This document shows, one piece after another, positions 39,201 to 48,572 of a DNA stretch of 64,000 nucleotides. The DNA is from Planctomycetes bacterium ADurb.Bin069 (lineage in GTDB: Bacteria > Planctomycetota > UBA8108 > UBA8890 > UBA8898), in contig MWEK01000008.1 of the NCBI GenBank assembly GCA_002070955.1, positions 92,555 through 156,554 of the forward strand, given 5' to 3'. Position 1 is the stretch's first letter. The number at the start of each line of letters is the position of its first letter. The notes below the pieces were generated by a model. It searched no databases. It was not told where the DNA came from and saw only the letters and a list, made by a program, of their open reading frames with translations. Made by a program: the position numbers and the translations under genes.

Positions 39201-42200
39201 GGCGGGAGTTGCCGCCGGCGCCGTCCCTTTTCTGCTGTGCGGCGTCTGGGCCGCATCCCCCGTCGTCGCATGGTATGTCAGCCGATCCGCCGGCGGACGC
39301 CGCCGCCCTCTGGGCCCGGAGCAGGTCGCGTTTCTCCGGGGCTTGGCGCGGCGGACGTGGGCGTACTTCGAGCATTTCGTAGGGCCGGAGCACAACTGGC
39401 TGCCGCCCGACAACGTTCAGGAAGCCCCCGAGTCCGCCGTCGCGAACCGGACATCGCCGACCAATATCGGCATGACGCTGGCGGCCGGCCTGGCCGCCTA
39501 CGATTTCGGTTACATCTCGGCGGGCCGCTTGGCCGCCCGCACGGAGAGCACCATGGAGGTGCTGGAGAGGCTCGAGCGCTACCGCGGCCACTTCTACAAT
39601 TGGTACGACACGCGGACTCTGCAGCCGCTGCGCCCGCTCTACATCTCCACGGTGGACAGCGGCAACTTGGCCGGTCTGATGATCGTGGTGCGCGAAGGCC
39701 TGGCCGAGATGCTCCGCGCCGCCATCCTGCCCGTCCGCTGGAAGGAAGGCATCGAGGATACCGCGGCGATCCTCCTGCACGAGTTCCGCGCCGCCGAGCG
39801 CGCCGTCGCTCCCGCCGTGGCGGCGGCCGCGTCGGCGCGCATCCGCGAGCTGGTCGCGGCGGCGCGGAACGCGCCGCCGCGGCTACGCGAGACCCTGGGC
39901 GCGCTGGATTCCATCGCGGAGGGGGTCGCCGGCCTGAGCGCGGCGTTGGCGCCGGACGAGATCGTCTCCTTCTGGCTGGCGTCCTTGCGCCGGCAATGCG
40001 CCGACCTGGCGGAGGAGCTGCGCCGTTTCGCGCCGTGGGTCTGCGCCCAGGCGGTGCCGGACCTGCCCGCGCCGGCGGACGACGACTGGGACGAATTGCG
40101 CGGGGAACTGGAGCGCATCCCCGCCCTCGACGCGCTGGCGACCCTGCGGCTCCGCTGGGAGCCCCGCCTGGCGCGGGCCGGCGCGCCGGAATCGGCCGGC
40201 CAGTGGCTGGCGTGGCTCCGCACGGCCAGCGAGCGCGCCGCCGAGCGCACCACGGCCATCCGCAAGCTCGCCGACCGGTGTTCGGAGCTGAGCGAGCACG
40301 ATCTAGATTTCCTCTACGATCAGGACCGCCGCCTGCTGTCCATCGGCTTCAACCTTGACGCGCGTAAGAGAGATCCCGGCTACTACGACCTTCTGGCCTC
40401 GGAATGCCGGTTGGGAAGCTACGTGAGCCTGGCGCGCGGACACCTGCCCCTCGAGCACTGGTTCCACCTGGGCCGGCGGCTCGTTCCCGGCGGCGGGGCG
40501 CCCGTGCTGGTTTCCTGGAGCGGTTCGATGTTCGAGTACCTGATGCCGCTCCTGGTGATGCCCTCTTACGAGGGCACCTTGCTCCACGAGACCTACGAGG
40601 GCGCGGTCCGCCTCCAGATCCGCTACGCGCGCCGATTGGGCCTTCCCTGGGGCATCTCCGAGTCGTGCTACAACCAGGTCGACTCGCACCAGGTCTACCA
40701 GTACCGCGCCTTCGGCGTCCCCGCGCTGGGCATGAAGCGAGGACTGGCCGACGATCTGGTCATTGCGCCCTATGCGGGCGCCATGGCCTTGATGGTGGCG
40801 CCGAAGGCGGCCGCCCGGAATCTCGAGCGGCTGGTGGCGCACGGCGCCCTCGGCCGCTTCGGGCTGTACGAAGCCCTGGACTGGACGCCTTCCCGCCTGC
40901 GCACGACCTCGGGCGAACCGTTCGTGCTCGTTCGCTCGTGGATGACCCACCACGGCGGCATGACGCTGCTCGCCCTCGATTACGCCCTCAACGACAAACC
41001 GATGCAGCGGCGCTTCCTGGCGGATCCCCAGTTGAAATCGGCGCAATTGCTGCTCCAGGAGCGCATCCCGCTGGCGCGCCCGCGCCTCCGCGCGGCCATC
41101 GCCTCGGCGGAGGCCGCCGAAATCCGCAAGGATGAAAAACGGGAGGCGGCCGCGCGGACGTTCGAGACCCCCGACACGCCGGCCCCCGAAGTGCACTTGC
41201 TCTCCAACGGCCGCTACCACGTGATGGTCACCAACAGCGGCGGCGGCTTCAGCCGGTGGCAGCGCCTGGCGCTCACCCGCTGGCGCGAGGATGCCACGCG
41301 GGACCGCGACGGGATCTTCTTCTATCTGCACGAGGTGGACTCCGGCCACGTCTGGTCCGCCGCCCACCAGCCCGTCGCCCCGGCATTCGACCGGTACGAG
41401 GCTGTTTTCGAGCAGGGCAGCGCCGAGTTTCGGTCGGAAATCCATCAGATCCTGACCCGCACGACCGTGGCCGTCTGCCCTGAAGACGACATGGAGCTGC
41501 GCGCGGTTGCCATCACGAACCTGTCCCGGCGCGCGCGGACCATCGAGATCACCAGCTTCGCCGAGGTCGTGCTGCTCGACGGCCAGGCGGATGCTTCCCA
41601 TCCGGCCTTCCACAAGCTTTTCCTCCGAGCGGAGCCGATTCCCGACAAGGCCGCCATCCTCTTCACCCGCCGCCCCAGGTCTTCCGAGGAGACGCCGCCC
41701 TGGATGTTCCACGCCATGACCGTCGCCGGCGGCACGGTGCTCCGCGGCTTTTCCTTCGAGACCGACCGGGCGGCCTTCATCGGGCGCGGCCGGTCCGTGC
41801 GCAATCCGGCGGCTCTCGACGCGCCCGGGCCCCTTCCGGACCGCACCGGCGTCGTGCTCGATCCCATCGCCGCAATCCGGTACCGCGTGCGCGTCGAGGC
41901 GGGGCAAACCGCCAACATCAACGCCTTCATCGGCGTGGCCTCCACGCGGTCCGCCGCCGAAGTCTACGTGGACCGCTGCCGCGACCCCCGCATGGTCGAC
42001 CGCGTGTTCTCCCTGGCCTGGACCCGCAACCAGGTGCTCCTGGACCAGTTGCGCGCCAGCGAGGCGGACGTGCAGCTCTACACCCGGCTCGCCGGCTCGA
42101 TTCTCTACGCGGGGCCGCAGCGGCGGGCGCGGGCCAGCGTCATCACCCGCAATCGCAAGAATCAAGCGGCGCTCTGGAGCCACGGCATCTCGGGCGACCG

Positions 42201-45021
42201 CCCCATCGTTCTGCTTTCTATCGCCGACCAAGCCAACCTGGACCTGGTCCGCAACCTCGTGCAAGCTCATTCCTACTGGCGCCAGAAGGGGCTCGAAACG
42301 GATCTGGTCATCTGGTCCGAGGCTTATGCCGGCTATCGGCAAACCCTCCTCGATGCGATCATCGGGCTGGTGCACGCCGGCACCGAGGCCAAGCTGCTGG
42401 ACCAGCCCGGCGGCATCTTCGTGCGCGCCGTCGACCAGCTGTCCGAGGACGACCGGACGCTGCTGCTCGCCGTCGCGCGCGTGGTGCTCAGCGACCGTTT
42501 CGGATCCCTGGCCGAGCAGATCGACCGGCGCGTCATCCCCGAGATCGACGTGCCGGAGCTGGCGCCGCCCGCCCCGCCGGAAAAACCGCCGGCGCCTCCG
42601 GCGCCCCTGCCCCCCCGGGATCTGGAGTTCTTCAACGGGTACGGCGGCTTCACCCGCGACGGCCGCGAGTACGTCATCATGCTCCAGGCGGGCGCGGCCA
42701 CGCCGGCGCCCTGGGTCAACGTTCTCGCCAACCGGGACTTCGGCACCATCGTGAGCGAGTCCGGCGCCGCCTACACCTGGCACGGGAACGCCCACCTATT
42801 CCGGCTGACGCCCTGGCACAACGACCCCGTGGAAGACCCCGGCGGAGAGGCCTTCTACCTCCGCGACGACGAGACCGGGCGCGTCTGGTCGCCGACGCCG
42901 CAGCCGGCCGGAGACGGCGCGCCCTACGTCTGCCGGCACGGCCACGGCTACACGGTTTTCGAGCATCTGCGCGAGGAGCTGTTTTCCGAGATGACCGTCT
43001 ACACGGCCGTCGCCGCGCCCATCAAGTTCGCGGCCCTCACGCTCAAGAACCTGTCGGACCGGACCCGCCGCGTCAGCGTCGCCGGATACTGCGAATGGGT
43101 TCTCGGCGAGCGCCGCGACCAGAGCGCCATGCACGTGGTCACACAGCTCGATCCGCAGAGCGGCGCGATCTTCGCGCGCAACGCTTTCAGCCTCGACTTC
43201 GCCGACCGGGTGGCTTTCTTCCACTCCAGCGCCTCCGAGCGCACGGTCACGTCGAGCCGCGCCGAGTTCATCGGCCGCAACGGGTCGCTCGCGGCCCCCG
43301 CGGCCTTGGGCCGCGAGCACCTGTCCAACCGCATCGTCGCCGCCGTAGACCCCTGCGCCGCCATCATGGCCCTCTTCGACATCCCGCCCGGAGAGCAAAT
43401 CCAGGTGGTCTTCGCCCTGGGCGCGGCGGGCAGCGAGGAGGAAGCCCGCGGCCTGCTCCTCGCCCAGGGCGGCGTGAGCGGAGCGCGCCAGGCGTTGGAG
43501 GAGGTCTGGCGGTTCTGGCAGCAACAGCTCGGCGCCGTCTACGTCGAAACGCCCGATCAGTCCGTCAACTTCCTCGTCAACCACTGGCTGCTCTATCAAA
43601 TCCTCTCCTCGCGGTTCTGGGGCCGCAGCGGTTTCTACCAATCCGGCGGGGCCTACGGATTCCGCGACCAGCTTCAGGACTCGCTGGCCTTCCTCCACGA
43701 GTGTCCGTGGTTGACCCGCGAGCATCTCCTCCTGAGCGCCGGCCGCCAGTTCGCCGAGGGCGATGTCCAGCATTGGTGGCACCCGCCGGTGGGGCGCGGC
43801 GTGCGTACGCGCATCTCCGACGACCTCCTGTGGCTGCCCTTCGTCGCCTGCCGCTACACGGCCGCGACGGGCGACATTGGAGTTTTCGACGAGCAGATCC
43901 CCTTTCTCGCGGGCCGCGCCCTCGCCGAAGGCGAGGAATCGGTCTACGACCAGCCGCGCGTTTCCGAGGAGCGCGCCACGCTGTACGAACACTGCGCGCG
44001 GGCCATCCGCCGGGCAATGCGCTTCGGCGTCCACGGCCTTCCGCTGATGGGGACCGGCGACTGGAACGACGGCATGAACCGCGTCGGCCGCGAAGGCCGG
44101 GGCGAGAGCGTCTGGCTGGGATTCTTCCTGCACCGCGTGCTCAAGGATTTCGCGGAGCTCGCCGCCCGCCGCGGCGATCGGGAGTTCGCCGAGCGCTGCG
44201 CCGGGGAAGCGGAGAGACTCGCCGCCGACCTGGACGACCACGCCTGGGATGGACGCTGGTACCTGCGCGCCTTCTTCGACGACGGCACGCCTCTGGGCTC
44301 CGCGCGCAACCAGGAATGCCGGATCGATTCCTTGCCCCAAAGCTGGGCCGTGCTCAGCGCCGCGGGCGACCCCGAACGCGCCCGGGCGGCCATGCGCTCC
44401 GCCGTGGAGCACCTCGTCGACACCCGGCATCGATTCATCCGCTTGTTCGCCCCGCCCTTCGACTCCGCGGAAACGGACCCCGGCTATATCAAGGGCTACG
44501 TGCCGGGCGTCCGGGAGAACGGGGCGCAGTACACCCACGCCGCCGTGTGGGTCGCCATGGCGTACGCCGCCCTGCGCGAGACGGACAAGGCCTGGGAGTT
44601 GTTCCAGATTCTGAATCCCATCCGACACGGCGACAGGCGGGACCGCGCGGAAGTCTACCGAATCGAACCGTACGTCATCGCCGCCGATGTCTACGCCGCC
44701 GCGGGCCGCGAAGGCGCCGGCGGTTGGAGTTGGTACACCGGCTCCGCCGCCTGGCTCTACCAGTTGCTCGTGGAGGGCCTGCTCGGCCTCCGCATCGAAG
44801 GCGATCTGCTTTCCTTCGCGCCCCTCCTTCCCGGCGGCTGGAGCGAGTTCAAGGTCACCTACCGGTACCGCAACACCTTCCACCACATTACCGTCAAGAA
44901 GGCCGGGCCCGAGACTTGGAGCGTCCGCCGCGTCTGGCTTGACGGGGTCGAGCAACCCCATGGGAAGATCCGCCTCGCCGACGACGGGCACAAGCACGAG
45001 GCCTTCGTCGAGGTGGGCTGA
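36235..45021 (+). CDS. Cyclic beta-1,2-glucan synthase-like GT84/GH94 protein
   Basis: 2928 residues, the usual size of NdvB/Cgs. In that family a GT84 transferase primes and extends beta-1,2-glucan from UDP-glucose and a GH94 phosphorylase domain controls length. Visible order: cytoplasmic N-terminal region (1-430); membrane segments (~440-510); GT domain with ITLDTDTQLPPGSA (Asp656, Asp658) and RHRWIRGDWQIARW; further membrane segments (~850-1040); glycoamylase-like domain (FEYLMPLLVMPSYEGTLL, SWMTHHGGMTLLALDYA); two GH94 N-terminal sandwiches; and GH94 (GTGDWNDGMNRVG, Asp2609 and Asp2612). Located in the inner membrane. The product is probably osmoregulatory or envelope beta-1,2-glucan; activity is inferred from architecture. 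Confidence 0.9.
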   Translation: MRTPKKTAGPRGDPASRKDGSSLWSRLRLRRLPDKDRVPRRTQPAEEELSRRAELFGVSQLVDHARILAARHDAAVVRGHERLLHQLAESERGIRRGHETIAGSVRLGRRIAPAAEWLFDNSHLIQEQIELARAHLSPGYSRALPRLKSGPRKGFPRIYDTVLELVRHTDGQVDLENLSRFVKAYQEVQPLTLGELWAVPIMLRLTLIENLHRVTKRIAWRRRQRDAALLWAERFLKVLRNTPRQFVAALGDFVRADPPLTAPFVAELIANIDGVDPALGLALNWLEQELSNRGQTIEQIQQSENQAQAANHVTTRNCITSMRALAAIDWRDFVEALSVTEAVLRRDPAGVYPLMDFRTRNRYRDRIEELARQSGRSEVEAAETAVAMAAERRREGAERRESHVGFFLIDADREALEARLGCRLSLRRRLGRLIGRRPLAWYLLAIAAASIALATVPLASIAAGGIDPPAMALLAVAWAALSGSAVTLINWIVTLAVPPRFLPGLDFSRGIPAEHRTIVVVPTLLGPPAAAARLLDDLEIRFMANRVDNLHFALLTDMPDAETETLPDDRAWLDTAVQGIRRLNRRHARDGETKFFLLHRPRRWNPAEGKWMGRERKRGKLEDFNRLVVEGQSDSFEIIEGDTAVLRTVRYVITLDTDTQLPPGSAYRMAGAMAHLLNRPRLDSATRLVTCGYGVLQPRVAVSLMAARQSLFSRLQAGVVGLDPYTREVSNVYQDLFGQGSYVGKGIYDVHAFHVAVGSRFPDNRILSHDLIEGHHARCGFLSAVELYENEPSRYLADMNRRHRWIRGDWQIARWLCPRAPGPGDRLAPNPLGALARWTILDNLRRSLVPPALCIALAAAAFLRPEFAARWIAGLLTAFFLPAAARSARAFLQKPRHAPLRIHLRHAAATELRQWAADALQLACLPHRSAVCLDAIARAAWRLRVRRRLLEWKTASHSERAARLSLPGVAREMWTAPAFALACGAGLALAGVAAGAVPFLLCGVWAASPVVAWYVSRSAGGRRRPLGPEQVAFLRGLARRTWAYFEHFVGPEHNWLPPDNVQEAPESAVANRTSPTNIGMTLAAGLAAYDFGYISAGRLAARTESTMEVLERLERYRGHFYNWYDTRTLQPLRPLYISTVDSGNLAGLMIVVREGLAEMLRAAILPVRWKEGIEDTAAILLHEFRAAERAVAPAVAAAASARIRELVAAARNAPPRLRETLGALDSIAEGVAGLSAALAPDEIVSFWLASLRRQCADLAEELRRFAPWVCAQAVPDLPAPADDDWDELRGELERIPALDALATLRLRWEPRLARAGAPESAGQWLAWLRTASERAAERTTAIRKLADRCSELSEHDLDFLYDQDRRLLSIGFNLDARKRDPGYYDLLASECRLGSYVSLARGHLPLEHWFHLGRRLVPGGGAPVLVSWSGSMFEYLMPLLVMPSYEGTLLHETYEGAVRLQIRYARRLGLPWGISESCYNQVDSHQVYQYRAFGVPALGMKRGLADDLVIAPYAGAMALMVAPKAAARNLERLVAHGALGRFGLYEALDWTPSRLRTTSGEPFVLVRSWMTHHGGMTLLALDYALNDKPMQRRFLADPQLKSAQLLLQERIPLARPRLRAAIASAEAAEIRKDEKREAAARTFETPDTPAPEVHLLSNGRYHVMVTNSGGGFSRWQRLALTRWREDATRDRDGIFFYLHEVDSGHVWSAAHQPVAPAFDRYEAVFEQGSAEFRSEIHQILTRTTVAVCPEDDMELRAVAITNLSRRARTIEITSFAEVVLLDGQADASHPAFHKLFLRAEPIPDKAAILFTRRPRSSEETPPWMFHAMTVAGGTVLRGFSFETDRAAFIGRGRSVRNPAALDAPGPLPDRTGVVLDPIAAIRYRVRVEAGQTANINAFIGVASTRSAAEVYVDRCRDPRMVDRVFSLAWTRNQVLLDQLRASEADVQLYTRLAGSILYAGPQRRARASVITRNRKNQAALWSHGISGDRPIVLLSIADQANLDLVRNLVQAHSYWRQKGLETDLVIWSEAYAGYRQTLLDAIIGLVHAGTEAKLLDQPGGIFVRAVDQLSEDDRTLLLAVARVVLSDRFGSLAEQIDRRVIPEIDVPELAPPAPPEKPPAPPAPLPPRDLEFFNGYGGFTRDGREYVIMLQAGAATPAPWVNVLANRDFGTIVSESGAAYTWHGNAHLFRLTPWHNDPVEDPGGEAFYLRDDETGRVWSPTPQPAGDGAPYVCRHGHGYTVFEHLREELFSEMTVYTAVAAPIKFAALTLKNLSDRTRRVSVAGYCEWVLGERRDQSAMHVVTQLDPQSGAIFARNAFSLDFADRVAFFHSSASERTVTSSRAEFIGRNGSLAAPAALGREHLSNRIVAAVDPCAAIMALFDIPPGEQIQVVFALGAAGSEEEARGLLLAQGGVSGARQALEEVWRFWQQQLGAVYVETPDQSVNFLVNHWLLYQILSSRFWGRSGFYQSGGAYGFRDQLQDSLAFLHECPWLTREHLLLSAGRQFAEGDVQHWWHPPVGRGVRTRISDDLLWLPFVACRYTAATGDIGVFDEQIPFLAGRALAEGEESVYDQPRVSEERATLYEHCARAIRRAMRFGVHGLPLMGTGDWNDGMNRVGREGRGESVWLGFFLHRVLKDFAELAARRGDREFAERCAGEAERLAADLDDHAWDGRWYLRAFFDDGTPLGSARNQECRIDSLPQSWAVLSAAGDPERARAAMRSAVEHLVDTRHRFIRLFAPPFDSAETDPGYIKGYVPGVRENGAQYTHAAVWVAMAYAALRETDKAWELFQILNPIRHGDRRDRAEVYRIEPYVIAADVYAAAGREGAGGWSWYTGSAAWLYQLLVEGLLGLRIEGDLLSFAPLLPGGWSEFKVTYRYRNTFHHITVKKAGPETWSVRRVWLDGVEQPHGKIRLADDGHKHEAFVEVG

Positions 45022-45064
45022 CCGGCGCCGGCGGGACGCGCCCGCCCCGGCGCGGGGGCGGGGC

Positions 45065-46201
45065 TCACAGCCGCAGAAACAGCCCGTGCCTGTTGAGGTA
45101 CGCCACGAAGGCCCAGCAAAGGGCGAAGTACACGCCGAAGGCCGCGGCAAGGTACCAAAGCGGCGCGTTGCCCGGCACGAACGCCCCCGCCGCGCCGCCG
45201 ACGACGTCGTGCACGAGATAGCCGGCCAACGCGTTCCGGCCCAACGTTCCAAAGAGCCCGAGTCCGAGGCCCCGCACGTCGCACAGGTAGACGAAGAGCG
45301 CGTAGACGACCAGGGAGAATCCCGCCGAGAAGGTCAGATACGAGACGCTCCCCGCCCTCTGGCTCATGGTCCAGATATCCGGCGGATGCCACGGCGGCAC
45401 GAAGGGCGGGGCCGCCAGGATCCGCGCCGCGGCGGGCGTGCCGGGCTCCGCCGGCCCCAGCGCCGTCAGACAGGCCAAGGCGTAGCCCAGCGCCATGAGG
45501 GCGGCTCCCCACGCGCCCAGCGGCGCGATGGCGCGGCGCGCGCCGCGGGCCAGCAGCGCGTCGTGGGCCAGCGAGCCCGCCAGCAGGGGAATCGTCCACG
45601 TCAAGAAGCCGAAGGGCCCGCCGTCGATCACGCGGCGCGCCCACAGCCAGTCGTAGTACCAGCAGTGGGAAAGGAGCGTGAACGCCGCGCCCGAACCGGC
45701 GAGAAAGACGATCCGCGCCGCCGGCCGCGCGCCTATGACGGGCAGCACCCAAAAGCCCGTCAAACCGATATGGACGAGAGCTTGAATCGCGCGAGGCCAT
45801 TGGCTTGCGGCGACGCAGGTCCAGAAGCCCCGTTCCTGGAACGTCGTCCAGTCGTCCGCCACGCGATCGATGTGGTAGACGGCGAGGCCCAGCAGCACAA
45901 GCGCCGTGTTGCGCCACAGGGCGCGGGACACCGCCGCGCGCGCCCCGTCCGTCCGGCGCCGGCGCAGATAGACGAGGCGGTACGCGAAACCGACGGCGAA
46001 GAAGAACTGCGGCATCACCGTGTCGGCGTAGCTCGCGTAGGTGTGGTGATGCTTGAAGATCGCGGGGACCAGTTCGAAGCCCCCGATGAAGTTGACCAGG
46101 AACATGGCGGCCACGGTGCAGCCGCGGAACTGGTCGAGCGACTCGATGCGCGGGCGGGGCGCGCCGGTCGATCCCGCCGCATGGGCGCCCGGCGTCGTCA
46201 T
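45065..46201 (-). CDS. DUF5009/HGSNAT-like membrane acyltransferase
   Basis: 378 residues with about ten hydrophobic segments. The start IESLDQFRGCTVAAMFLVNF matches the SLDxFRG opening of heparan-alpha-glucosaminide N-acetyltransferase-like proteins (DUF5009/DUF1624). Conserved His residues near the membrane (KHHHTYASYADTVMPQFFFA; GYLVHDVVGG) may take part in acyl transfer across the membrane. The family acetylates glucosamine ends or related glycans; the acceptor here is unknown. It converges on the glucan synthase gene with a 43-base gap containing an imperfect GC-rich hairpin. ATG 46201 has GGAAGGAGG upstream. Confidence 0.75.
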   Translation of the reverse strand: MTTPGAHAAGSTGAPRPRIESLDQFRGCTVAAMFLVNFIGGFELVPAIFKHHHTYASYADTVMPQFFFAVGFAYRLVYLRRRRTDGARAAVSRALWRNTALVLLGLAVYHIDRVADDWTTFQERGFWTCVAASQWPRAIQALVHIGLTGFWVLPVIGARPAARIVFLAGSGAAFTLLSHCWYYDWLWARRVIDGGPFGFLTWTIPLLAGSLAHDALLARGARRAIAPLGAWGAALMALGYALACLTALGPAEPGTPAAARILAAPPFVPPWHPPDIWTMSQRAGSVSYLTFSAGFSLVVYALFVYLCDVRGLGLGLFGTLGRNALAGYLVHDVVGGAAGAFVPGNAPLWYLAAAFGVYFALCWAFVAYLNRHGLFLRL

Positions 46202-46323
46202 GGTTGGCCGGCCTCCTTCCGCGGGACGATTCCCGGCTCCTGAGTATATCCCCCGGGCGGGCGCGGTTCGAGACGCCCGCCGCGGCGTTGACCGCGGGCG
46301 CCTCCGGCCTCATCCTTGTCCGC

Positions 46324-47511
46324 ATGGCCGCCGCGCCTCCCATCGCCGCCGACTTTCAGTTGATGGCCAAGCCCATGGGCCCGCGCTGCAACCTTGCCTG
46401 CGTGTACTGTTTTTACCGCGGCAAGGAGGCGCTTTACCCCGACGAGAGGCACTGGAAGATGCGGCCCGCCGTCCTCGAGGCCTATGTGCGCCAATACCTC
46501 GCGTGCCTCCACCGCGCCCCCGAAGTCACCTTCGCCTGGCAGGGCGGCGAACCGACTCTCGCGGGCCTGGATTTCTACAAGCGCGCCGTGGCGCTCCAGC
46601 GGGCGGGCGCCCCACCGGGCCGGCGCATCGGCAATTCGCTCCAGACCAACGGCATTCTCCTGGACGATGCCTGGTGCCGCTTCCTGCGCGACGAGAACTT
46701 CCTGGTGGGGCTTTCCCTGGACGGCCCCCCCGAGCTGCACGACCCGTACCGTGTCTTCCCCGACGGGCGGCCCACCGCGGCCCGCGTCCTGGACGCCCTC
46801 GCGCGGCTCCGGCGCCACGGCGTCGAATTCAACGTGCTCTGTTCGGTCCATCGCCTCAACGCGGCTCGTCCTCGGGAGGTCTACGAATTCCTGCGGGAGC
46901 ACGGCGTCAAGTTCATGCAGTTCATTCCCATCGTCGTGCCCGCCGAGGGCGCGCCGGGAGCGGCGACCCCCGAGTCGGTGACGCCCGAACTCTGGGGCGG
47001 GTTCCTATGCGAGATTTTCGATGTCTGGGTCAGGCGCGATGTCGGCGCGGTCTTCGTCCAGGCCTTCGACATGACGCTTGCCGCATGGACGGGGCGCGTG
47101 CCGCCCCTGTGCGTCATGAACGAGACGTGCGGCCGCGCGCTCATCCTGGAGCACAACGGCGACGTGTACAGTTGCGACCACTTCGCGACGCCCGACCACA
47201 GGCTCGGGAACATCCTCCAGCGGCCCCTCGCGGAGATCGTCAACTCCCCGCGCCAGGCCGCCTTCGCCCGGGACAAGCGCGACCGCCGGCCCGCGTCGTG
47301 CCGCGCCTGCCGCTACGACTTCGCCTGCCGCGGCGAATGCCCCAAGAACCGCCTCGCGCCGCCCCCCGGCGAGGATCAACCCCGCAGTTGGCTTTGCTCG
47401 GGGTACTTCCGGTTCTTCGAGCACAGCGCCCCGTTCATGGGCCAGATGGCGGAAGCCCTGGCGCGCGGGCTGCCCGCCGCGGTGGTCATGCGGCAATTCG
47501 GAAACGGGTGA
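46324..47511 (+). CDS. Anaerobic sulfatase-maturating-type radical SAM enzyme
   Basis: 395 residues from ATG 46324; the ribosome site is weak and an open frame continues upstream, so the start is uncertain. The radical SAM motif is CNLACVYC (Cys22, 26, 29). SPASM-domain cysteines for two auxiliary clusters appear in LCVMNETCGR, VYSCDHFA, CRACRYDFACRGECPKNR and WLCSGYFRF. Family signatures include WQGGEPTLAGLDFYKRAV, NSLQTNGILL and LSLDGPPELHD. Such enzymes convert an active-site Cys or Ser of sulfatases to formylglycine. No sulfatase lies in this window, so its targets must be elsewhere. It diverges from the acyltransferase over 122 bases. Confidence 0.87.
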   Translation: MAAAPPIAADFQLMAKPMGPRCNLACVYCFYRGKEALYPDERHWKMRPAVLEAYVRQYLACLHRAPEVTFAWQGGEPTLAGLDFYKRAVALQRAGAPPGRRIGNSLQTNGILLDDAWCRFLRDENFLVGLSLDGPPELHDPYRVFPDGRPTAARVLDALARLRRHGVEFNVLCSVHRLNAARPREVYEFLREHGVKFMQFIPIVVPAEGAPGAATPESVTPELWGGFLCEIFDVWVRRDVGAVFVQAFDMTLAAWTGRVPPLCVMNETCGRALILEHNGDVYSCDHFATPDHRLGNILQRPLAEIVNSPRQAAFARDKRDRRPASCRACRYDFACRGECPKNRLAPPPGEDQPRSWLCSGYFRFFEHSAPFMGQMAEALARGLPAAVVMRQFGNG

Positions 47512-47532
47512 CTCGGGGCGCGGCCGGGGCCC

Positions 47533-48306
47533 TCAGGCCGCGGGCGGCGCGGCGAGCCGCGCGAAGTTCTCCACGACGCGCGCGTTGAGCTCCTCCACCG
47601 TGAGGCCGCGGAGCGCGGCCACCGCTTCGGCGACATAGGCCACCCAGGCGGGGGTGTTCAGCTTCCCGCGGAAGGGGACGGGCGCCAGGTAAGGCGCGTC
47701 GGTTTCGGTGAAGAGCTGCGCCGCGGGAAACGTCCGAACGATTTCCCGGAGGTCCTCGGCCTTCGGGAACGTGACGATGCCGGAGACCGAGATGCACCAG
47801 CCGCGGGCGGCGATCTCGCCCGCCGCCCCGGCGTCGCCCGTGAAGCAGTGGAAAACCACCGGCCCCGCGAACCGCCCCGCGTCGATGAGCGCGAGCGCCT
47901 CGCGCTCCGCCGCGCGGGAGTGAACGATGAGGGGCTTGCCCATCTCCTTGGCGATGGCGATCTGCCGCGCGAACACGCGCCGCTGGTCCTCGGGCGGCGA
48001 GAAGTTGTAGTGATAGTCCAGGCCCGCCTCGCCGATTCCGACGGCCTTGGCCGCGAAGCGCTCCAGCGCCCGCTCGACGGCGCCGTCGTACGCCGCGGCC
48101 TTGTGAGGATGGGCGCCCACGACGCAGGCCGTGCGGGGGCTGCGGGCGAGCAGTTCCTCCGTCACCCGGAGCGAGCGCTCCGAGTGCGCGTCGGCGACGG
48201 TGACGAGGCGCGCGAACCCGCGGGCGACACAGTCGTCGACGATGCGTTCGCGCGCGCCGTCGTAGCGCTCGTCGTCAAGGTGGCAATGGAAATCGAGGTA
48301 CTGCAT
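47533..48306 (-). CDS. tatD: TatD-family metal-dependent deoxyribonuclease
   Basis: 257 residues, the normal TatD length. A TIM-barrel amidohydrolase with DFHCHLDDERYD (His7, His9), IGEAGLDYHYN (metal-bridging Glu), PLIVHSRAAERE, VFHCFTGD and FTETDAPYL. The family has DNase and possibly other hydrolase activity in the cytoplasm. The start at 48306 was chosen because the HCH motif must lie near the N-terminus; upstream open frame is ignored. It converges on the anSME gene with a gap of 21 bases and diverges from the ATP synthase operon. Confidence 0.9.
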   Translation of the reverse strand: MQYLDFHCHLDDERYDGARERIVDDCVARGFARLVTVADAHSERSLRVTEELLARSPRTACVVGAHPHKAAAYDGAVERALERFAAKAVGIGEAGLDYHYNFSPPEDQRRVFARQIAIAKEMGKPLIVHSRAAEREALALIDAGRFAGPVVFHCFTGDAGAAGEIAARGWCISVSGIVTFPKAEDLREIVRTFPAAQLFTETDAPYLAPVPFRGKLNTPAWVAYVAEAVAALRGLTVEELNARVVENFARLAAPPAA

Positions 48307-48428
48307 GCTCTCGCCGCCGGGCGGACGCACCCAGCATACACCACCGGCGCCGATCCGGCACCCGCCGGCCCGGTTACGGAGGGCGGCAGCGGGACCGCGG
48401 CGCGCCTCGGACCGCCGCGCGCGCTTCC

Positions 48429-48458
48429 TTGACACTCTCCCCGGTTTGTTGCTATACT
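48429..48458 (+). promoter_or_regulatory. Main promoter of the ATP synthase operon
   Basis: A perfect TTGACA (48429-48434), 18-base spacer, TATACT (48453-48458). Transcription should start near 48465, giving a ~108-base leader before atpZ. It is one of the best promoters in the window, matching the need for high expression. Confidence 0.75.
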
Positions 48459-48572
48459 GACGCCTTTGTATTCTGCGAGAGCGAATGCCAACGGAGGCTC
48501 CGCGGCCCGCCGGCGGCCGGCTCTCCGCGCGCAGCGGCGGAGTGACGCGCGGCGGACCGGACGCGGAGCCGG

